Of a DNA stretch of 64,000 nucleotides, positions 56,640-64,000 are shown in pieces. Numbering within the stretch: position 1 is the first letter of the stretch; every line of letters begins with the position of its first letter. Source of the stretch: Hirundichthys speculiger (lineage: Eukaryota > Chordata > Actinopteri > Beloniformes > Exocoetidae); the NCBI GenBank assembly GCA_018398805.1, contig JAGFBZ010000340.1, positions 1 to 64,000 of the forward strand, written 5' to 3'. A program made the position numbers and the translations under genes. The notes beneath the pieces were generated by a model. It was not told the origin of the DNA and did not search any database. It worked only from the letters and a program-made list of their open reading frames with translations.

Positions 56640-58130
56640 CTGAGACTTTCTGGGAACTTTGCAGTTTTCAGAAATTAAAATTTACAGCCCTAACTAGAAA
56701 TTGTGAGTCTGCAAATTTTTAAAGACAATTTCTGAGTTTTCTTTCTCAAATTTGCAAGTGTCTAAAGTTTGAAATTCAGTTTTTTCTTGAAATTCTGCCC
56801 CTCTTTAGCCGAACATAGTTTTTTCTAAATATATGTTGGCCTCAGCTAAATTTATTTTCATTTAAATCTGTTTATCTTAAATTGAACTTAAACTTTAGAT
56901 TCTAAAATCTCGTCTGTTTTTCTTCTAAATGAACAGATTAATGCATCGCTAACAATTAGTAATTACCCACAATAATCCTTAACTGTTGTCCTCCAGATCT
57001 TTAATTTGATAAAGTTAGAACTTTTGTTTGTGTTTTTTGGGGGCAAATTTATATGAAGTCAGAAATTATAAGAGTTTTTTTTTTTTTTTCAAAAATGTTC
57101 AGGTTTAAATAGATTGAAATGTTTGAGTTCATAGAATTTTAAATTTTGACTTATCTCTTTTTGAGTTTCTAGAGTCAGATTTTCTCAGACCTTTCTGATA
57201 AAGTTGAGTTTCTAAAGCGCAAATGTTTAATTTTCTCTTGAAATTCTGTCAGATATTTGAATGTTTTTCCTGGAAATGTTTGAGGATGTAAAATAAGAAA
57301 TATTGTTTTTTCCTTTTCTTTATTTTTTAAAATGTATTATATACAAAAAGAAATAAAGTTTTTTTTTCAACACAATTGCCTTCGTGCCAGTTTTTATTTA
57401 AACAGAGATATCTTTCAAAAATTGACCAATTCGTAGTTTTGATTTTAATTTTGTTTGTAAATGCATATTGTCAGAAATTCTAAACTTTTTTGGGAACTGT
57501 TTTTTTTTTTTAAATCAGATATATTTTGTTGGGGTTTTGTTTGTTTGTTTTCACAAATTTCTTTGGTTTTTGACTTCATTCAATTTTTTTTTCCTAAAAT
57601 GATGTGAGCAAGTTCATAAAGTCAGAAGTGCTGAGTTCTAGTTGTTGTTTTATTTTTTGGTAAATTCTGGAGTTTAAAAAGTCGTTTGCAGGTTTATCAG
57701 AACAAAACGTCTTTAATTGCAAATCTTATATTATCCTACAAAAGACTAACATTTGGAAATCCTTTTTCCCAGAAACCCTGATGAGATGTTCTCCAGTCAG
57801 AAGCTCTCATGCTAGCTCTGCTAGCCTCCCACAGCTCTCTCTTTAACTCAACTGTAGATTATCAAGCCTTTCTCTTCTTAAAGAGCAACAAACCACCGCG
57901 TCACCAAAGATCATCCTGAACGTCTGACTCCTCCAATCACACCAGAGTTTTACTGCAGGCCCCCCCCCCCCCCCCCCCCCCCCCCCCGTCTGGGCCCCAG
58001 AACAGCTAGAAGCGGCCCTGCAGTAGCAGCTGCATGAGCTGCATTTTTACCGCATTAAGGTTTTCAGCATATAAACGACTCCTGTAGATAAAAACGATGC
58101 TGCGAGTCATGAAAATGACAGAAAAACGTA
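56640..58130 (-). other. Probable kcna1 5' intron, AT-rich, no gene seen
   Basis: T-rich sequence full of TTTTTCTAAA-type words, and a poly(C) run at 57960-57987. Nothing coding was recognised. Confidence 0.4.
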
Positions 58131-58131
58131 C

Positions 58132-58920
58132 CTGCTCTAAGCTGCACAGATGAAACGACGCTCCTCCGCGCGCGCCTCCGTTTAATACCGATATCTGTTT
58201 ACAGGATCTGAAATATTAATGGACTGTTTGTCGTCCTGGTCAACATCCGCGTCCTCCCGGTTCTCAGCTCGGATCTGAAGAGGAGGAGGAGGAGGAGGAG
58301 GCTTCAGGCGGGTTGGAGAGCAGAAATCCAGACTGGCAGCTTTTTAAAATCATGCTGGAAAATCAGAGGAGGAAGAAGAAGCTGCTGGTGGACCGGACTG
58401 GAAGGACTGGGAGGACTGGAGCTGCAGCTCCAGCGGAGGAGATGCTTCAGAGGGGTGACGCACCGGAGCGCAGAGCCGCTAATTTGGAAGCATATTGCGG
58501 GATTTCAGAGGAGGGAAGAAGAAGAAGAAGAAGCGAGTGAGTGAGTGAAGGAGGGAGGAGGGGCTCGGAGAGAGAGGTGGGCGGGGGGGGGGGGGGGGGG
58601 GGGGGGGTCGACGCAATGCAGACACGCTGTACAGCGCAGTTACTGTTACTGTATGTGCGCGCAAACAGCTGCAGCGACGCGCCGGCGCGAAAACCTCTCC
58701 TCGTCCGCGTGCGCGCCGCCAGAGATGGACATTGGTGGTGGTGGTGGTGGTGGTGGTGGTGGTGGGGGGGGGGTCGCATCACGGCATGATGTTACGTAAC
58801 CAGGTGTGAAACGCTCAGATGTGACCTGAAGGATCCGCAAACGATCAAAGCGGAGAGTCAGTGCGCCGCTGTTTCTATGGCAACAGCGCGACAGCAGCAC
58901 CGTCCTCCATCTGCGTCAAT
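58132..58920 (-). promoter_or_regulatory. CpG-rich region with candidate kcna1 5'UTR exon and promoter
   Basis: A GC- and CpG-rich stretch in otherwise AT-rich DNA. On the minus strand it ends in TTAGAGCAG|GTACGTTTTT at 58132/58131, a near-consensus donor facing the acceptor before kcna1. It also contains GGA/GAA runs, poly(G) (58575-58607) and (GGT)n (58733-58768). Plus-strand open frames here are short and unrecognised. The exon assignment is inference. Confidence 0.4.
58575..58607. repeat. Poly(G) tract
   Basis: A run of about 25-30 G, followed by a separate (GGT)n and G9 tract at 58733-58772. Confidence 0.9.
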
Positions 58921-59026
58921 AACATGATCAGCTTTAACATCAGCGGGTAACTGATCAGCAGAGATGAGTTCAATAACCGGTCAGTCCCAGAGTTAAGATG
59001 CTCCTCAGAGATGCTCCAGACCTCCT

Positions 59027-62000
59027 GAAGGTCTGGGACTCTGGCAGCTCTGGGACTCTGGCAGCTCTGGGACTCTGACAGCTTAAGGACTCTGGCAGCT
59101 CGGGGACTCTGGTAGCTCTGGGACTCTGGTAGCTCTGGGACTCTGACAGCTTAAGGACTCTGGCAGCTCGGGGACTCTGGTAGCTCTGGACTCTGGGACT
59201 CTGGGACTCTCGCAGATCTGGGACTTTTGCAGCTCTGGCACTCTGGCAACTCTGGCAGCTCTGGGACTCTGGTAGCTCTGGGATGTGGCAGCTCTGGTAC
59301 TCTGGCAGCTCTGGGACTCTGGCAGCTTTAGGACTATGGTAGCTCTGGGACTCTGGTAGCTCTGGGACTCTGACAGCTTAAGGACTCTGGCAGCTCTGGG
59401 ACTTTGGCAGCTCTGGGACTCTGGTAGCTCTGGGACTCTGGCAGATCTGGGACTTTGGCAGCTCTGGGACTCTGGCAAATCTGGGACTCTGGGACTCTGG
59501 CTCTGGGACTCTGGCACTCTGGGACTCTGGGAGCTCTGGGACTCTGGCTCTGGCTCTGGCAGCTCTGGGACTCTGGCTCTGGTAGGACTCTGGCAGGGAC
59601 TCTGGGAGCTCTGGGAGCTCTGGCAGCTCTGGGACTCTGGTAGCTCTGGGAGCTCTGGGGACAGCTCTGGACTCTGGCAGCTCTGGAGCTCTGGCAGCTC
59701 TGGCAGACTCTGGCAGCTCTGGGACTCTGGCAGGACTCTGGCAGACTCTGGGACTCTGGCAGCTCTGGGACTCTGGCAGCTCTGGGGCTCTGGCAGCTCT
59801 GGGGGGACTCTGGCAGCTCTGGGACTCGGAGCTCTGGTAGCTCTGGGAGCTCTGGCTCTGGTAGCTCTGGGAGCTCTGGGACTCTGGTAGCTCTGGGGCA
59901 GCTCTGGCAGCTCTGGGACTCTGGACTCTGCTCTGGGACTCTGGCAGCTCTGGGACTCTGGTAGCTCTGGGAGCTCTGGCAGATCTGGGGCAGCTCTGGC
60001 TCTGGACTCGCTCTGGGACTCTGGCTCTGGGACTCTGGGACTCTGGGGCTCTGGCTCTGGGAGCTCTGGGAGCTCTGGGACTCTGGTAGCTCTGGGGACT
60101 CTGCTCTGGGACTCTGGCAGACTCTGGGGACAGACTCTGGGCTCGGGGGCTCTGGGACTCTGAGCTGGACCTCTCTGGGAGTCTCTGGACTCTGGGAGCT
60201 CTGGGACTCTGGCAGCTCTGGCAGCTCTGGGACTCTGGCAGCTCTGGGACTCTGGCTGGGCTCTGGGACTCTGGGACTCAGGCTCTGGGACTCTGGCAGC
60301 TCTGGCAGCTCTGGGACTCTGGGACTCTGGCAGCTCTGGGACTCTGGTAGCTCTGGGACTCTGGACTCTGGGACTCTGGAAGCTCTGGCAGACTGGCTCT
60401 GGCCGCTCTGGACTCTGGCAGCTCTGGCTCTGGCAGCTCTGGGACTCTGGTAGCTCTGGGACAGCTCTGGGACTCTGGCAGCTCTGGTACTCTGGACTCT
60501 GGCAGCTCTGGGACTCTGGCAGCTCTGGGACTCTGGGACTAGCTCTGGCTCTGGCAGATCTGGGGCTCTGGCAGATCTGGGACTCTGGGACTCTTGGGGG
60601 GACTCTGGTAGCTCTTGGGACTCTGGCAGATCTGGCTCTGGCTGGGGCTCTGGCAGCTCTGGGACTCTGGTAGCTCTGGGACTCTGGCAGATCTGGGCTC
60701 TGGCAGCTCTGGGACTCTGGTAGCTCTGGGCTCTGGCAGATCTGGGGCTCTGGCCTGGGACTCTGGTACTCTGGGACTCTGGTAGCTCTGGGACTCTGGC
60801 AGACTGGGACTCTGGCAACTCTGGGGACTAGCTCTGGGACTCTGGAAGCTCTGGGACTCTGGTAGCTCTGGACTCTGGCAGATCTGGCAGGCTCTGGCAG
60901 CTCTGGGACTCTGACAGCTTAGGACTGTGGCAGCTCTGTGACTCTGGTAGCTCTGGGACTCTGGCAGCTCTGGGACTCTGGGAGCTCTGGGACTCTGGCA
61001 GATCTGGGGGCTCTGGCTCTGGCAGATCTGGGACTCTGGCAGCTCTGGGACTCTGGTAGCTCTGGGACTCTGGCAGATCTGGGGCTCTGGCAGCTCTGGG
61101 ACTCTGGTAGCTCTGGGACTCTGGCACTCTGGGTCTCCTGGCAACTCTAGGACTCTGGTAGCTCTGGGGCTCTGGCAGATCTGGGGCTCTGGCAGCTCTG
61201 GGACTCTGGCAGCTCTGGGACTCTGGCAGATCTGGGACTCTGGCAACTCTGGTAGCTCTGGGACTCTGGAAGCTCTGGGACTCTGGTAGCTCTGGGACTC
61301 TGGCAGATCTGAGGCTCTGGCAGCTCTGGGACTCTGACAGCTTAAGGACTGTGGCAGCTCTGTGACTCTGGTAGCTCTGGGACTCTGGCAGCTCTGGGAC
61401 TCTGGTAGCTCTGGGACTCTGGTAGCTCTGGGACTCTGGCAGCTCTAGGACTCTGGTAGCTCTGGGACTCTGGCAGATCTGAGGCTCTGGCAGCTCTGGG
61501 ACATCTGACAGCTTAAAGACTGTGGCAGCTCTGGGACTCTGGTAGCTCTGGGACTCTGGTAGCTCTGGGACTCTGGCAGATCTGGGGCTCTGGCAGCTCT
61601 GGGACTCTGGCAGCTCTGGGACTCTGGTAGCTCTGGGACTCTGGCAGATCTGGGGCTCTGGCAGCTCTGGGACTCTGACAGCTTAAGGACTGTGGCAGCT
61701 CTGTGACTCTGGTAGCTCTTGGACTCTGGCAGCTTTGGGACTTTGGTAGCTCTGGGACTCTGGTAGCTCTGGGGCTCTGGCAGATCTGGGGCTCTGGCAG
61801 CTCTGGGACTCTGGCAGCTCTGGGACTCTGGCAGATCTGGGACTCTGGCAACTCTGGTAGCTCTGGGACTCTGGCAGATCTGGGGCTCTGGCAGCTCTGG
61901 GACTCTGGCAGCTCTGGGACTCTGGTAGCTCTTGGACTCTGGCAGATCTGGGGCTCTGGCAGCTCTGGGACTCTGACAGCTTAAGGACTGTGGCAGCTCT

Positions 62001-64000
62001 GTGACTCTGGTAGCTCTTGGACTCTGGCAGCTCTAGGACTCTGGTAGCTCTGGGACTCTGGCAGATCTGAGGCTCTGGCAGCTCTGGGACATTGACAGCT
62101 TAAGGACTGTGGCAGCTCTGGGACTCTGGTAGCTCTGGGACTCTGGTAGCTCTGGGACTCTGGCAGCTCTGGGACTCTGGTAGCTCTTGGACTCTGGCAG
62201 ATCTGGGGCTCTGGCAGCTCTGGGACTCTGACAGCTTAAGGACTGTGGCAGCTCTGTGACTCTGGTAGCTCTTGGACTCTGGCAGCTTTGGGACTTTGGT
62301 AGCTCTGGGACTCTGGTAGCTCTGGGGCTCTGGCAGATCTGGGGCTCTGGCAGCTCTGGGACTCTGGCAGCTCTGGGACTCTGGCAGATCTGGGCTCCTG
62401 GCAACTCTAGGACTCTGGTAGCTCTGGGGCTCTGGCAGATCTGGGGCTCTGGCAGCTCTGGGACTCTGGCAGCTCTGGGACTCTGGCAGATCTGGGACTC
62501 TGGCAACTCTGGCAACTCTGGTAGCTCTGGGACTCTGGCAGATCTGGGGCTCTGGCAGCTCTGGGACTCTGACAGCTTAAGGACTGTGGCAGCTCTGTGA
62601 CTCTGGTAGCTCTTGGACTCTGGCAGCTCTAGGACTCTGGTAGCTCTGGGACTCTGGCAGATCTGGTCTCCTGGCAACTCTAGGACTCTGGTAGCTCTGG
62701 GGCTCTGGCAGCTCTGGAACTCTGGTAGCTCTTGGACTCTGGCAGATCTGGGGCTCTGGCAGCTCTGGGACTCTGGTAGCTCTGGGACTCTGGCAGATCT
62801 GGGCTCCTGGCAACTCTAGGACTCTGGTAGCTCTGGGGCTCTGGCAGATCTGGGGCTCTGGCAGCTCTGGGACTCTGGTAGCTCTGGGGCTCTGGCAGAT
62901 CTGGGGCTCTGGAAGCTCTGGGACTTTGGCAGCTCTGGGACTCTGGCAGCTCTGGGACTCTGGTAGCTCTGGGACTCTGGTAGCTCTGGGAGTCTGGCAG
63001 CTCTGGGACTCTGGTAGCTCTGGGACTCTGGTCAGCTCTGGGACTCTGGTTAGCTCTGGGACTCTGGGACTCTGGTAGCTCTGGGGGGACTCTCTGGCTC
63101 TGGCAGATCTGGGACTCTGGCAGCTTTGGGACTCTTGGTAGCTCTGGGACTCTGGCAGATCTGGGACTCTGGCAGCTCTGGGACTTTGGTAGCTCTGGGA
63201 CTCTGGTAGCTCTGGGACTCTGGAAGCTCTGGAAGCTCTGGGACTCTGGACAGCTTAAGGGACTGTGGCAGCTCTGTGGACTCTGGTAGCTCTGGGACTC
63301 TGGCAGCTCTGGGACTCTGGGGGACTCTGGGACTCTGGGGCAGATCTGGGACTCTGGCAGCTCTGGGACTCTGGTAGCTCTGGGAGCTCTGGCAGCTCTG
63401 GGGACTCTGGGAGCTCTGGGACTCTGGTAGCTCTGGGACTCTGGTAGCTCTGGGAGTCTGGCAGATCTGGGACTCTGGTAGCTTTGGGACTCTGGCAGCT
63501 CTAGGACTCTGGCAGCTCTGGGACTCTGGCAGCTCTGGGACTCTGGCAGCTCTGGGACTCTGGCAGCTTTGGGACTTTGGTAGCTCTGGGACTCTGGTAG
63601 CTCTGGGACTCTGGAAGCTCTGGGACTCTGGTAGCTCTGGGACTCTGGCAGATCTGAGGCTCTGGCAGCTCTGGGACTCTGGCAGATCAGCTCTGGCACT
63701 GTGGCAGCTCTGTGACTCTGGGCTCTGGGACTGGCACTCTGGGACTCTGGTAGCTCTGGGACTCTGGCAGATCTGGGGCTCTGGCTCTGGCAGATCTGGG
63801 CTCTGGACTCTGGCAGCTCTGGGACTCTGGGCTCTAGCTCTTGGACTCTGGCAGCTCTGGGGCTCTGGCTGGCAGCTCTGGGACTCTGGTAGCTCTGGGA
63901 CTCTGGCAGATCTGGGCTCCTGGCAACTCTAGGACTCTGGTAGCTCTGGGGCTCTGGCAGATCTGGGGCTCTGGCAGCTCTGGGACTCTGGCAGCTCTGG
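59027..64000. repeat. 17-bp satellite (GGGACTCTGGCAGCTCT), about 5 kb, runs off the window
   Basis: The dominant unit is GGGACTCTGGCAGCTCT with GGTAGCTCT, GGCAGATCT and GACAGCTTA variants. From about 61.3 to 62.7 kb larger blocks repeat (for example AGCTTAAGGACTGTGGCAGC at about 61340, 61680, 61980, 62100, 62240 and 62575). The unit contains no minus-strand stop in any phase, so frames up to 494 codons open up with a 17-residue period (PELPESQSCQSPRAARV-like). These are repeat artefacts. Confidence 0.95.

Noticed and set aside
56171..56722. Tyr/Ser/Gln/Arg repeat protein of 183 codons
   Set aside because: A 15-bp minisatellite; the opposite strand is equally open and substitutions show no codon-position bias by eye.
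58313..58540. Plus-strand 75-codon frame in the CpG-rich region
   Set aside because: Low-complexity Arg/Gly/Glu-rich composition from GGA/GAA runs, and no downstream coding exon seen; more likely UTR or promoter DNA.
59334..60818. Very long minus-strand reading frame (494 codons) of Pro/Glu/Ser/Gln/Arg repeats
   Set aside because: It lies wholly inside the 17-bp satellite; all three minus-strand phases are open because the unit has no stop, and no start or splice context exists.

Overview
The window looks like teleost fish genomic DNA, probably a percomorph (the lineage is a guess). The evidence is spliced vertebrate-type genes (two clustered protocadherin variable exons and a Kv1.1 channel gene), fish-type hAT, IS3EU-like and TA-flanked DNA transposons, an L2/SINE-like fish repeat, and a very high load of micro- and minisatellites. 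There are no prokaryotic features.

Layout. 1-620: short minisatellites. 615-17719: a three-level nest of transposons. A hAT element (623-17711, 8-bp target duplication) has its transposase gene split by a 14.6-kb TA-flanked element (2806-17368). That element carries a multi-exon SAMD3-like/CIDE-N-like gene. It has in turn been hit by an IS3EU-like element (2872-10077, 6-bp duplication) carrying a HECT ubiquitin-ligase-like gene and a DDE integrase, by a foldback element in an intron (12855-13476), and by a second hAT element in the last coding exon (15334-16558). 17970-31320: gene-poor DNA dominated by tandem repeats, including a 17-bp minisatellite holding two copies of a small hAT MITE, and two 28-bp arrays with a CTCF-like core. 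31286-35223: a block that recurs almost unchanged at 42871-46797. Between the copies lie two protocadherin variable exons (35593-37979 and 40875-42869), each with a CGCT-box promoter element about 200 bp upstream. The second exon is cut off at a single N (42870), where the duplicated block begins; this looks like an assembly join. 50053-51544 (minus strand): kcna1, with a probable 5'UTR exon in a CpG-rich region near 58.13-58.9 kb. The inferred intron holds a second transposon nest (51904-55519) and further MITEs. 59.03-64 kb: a 17-bp satellite running off the window.

Coherence. The host genes expected to be functional are neuronal (protocadherins and a Kv1 channel), but every one has small frameshifting indels. 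One lies inside the Kv1 pore helix region, normally nearly invariant. The copies of the duplicated block also differ mainly by indels in homopolymers. I therefore suspect unpolished long-read sequence for at least some frameshifts. The hAT premature stops and the SAMD3-like splice-site change are substitutions and look like real decay. The most unusual biology is the pair of cargo-type genes, a SAM/UBL/HECT E3-like protein and a SAMD3-like protein, riding on nested DNA transposons.
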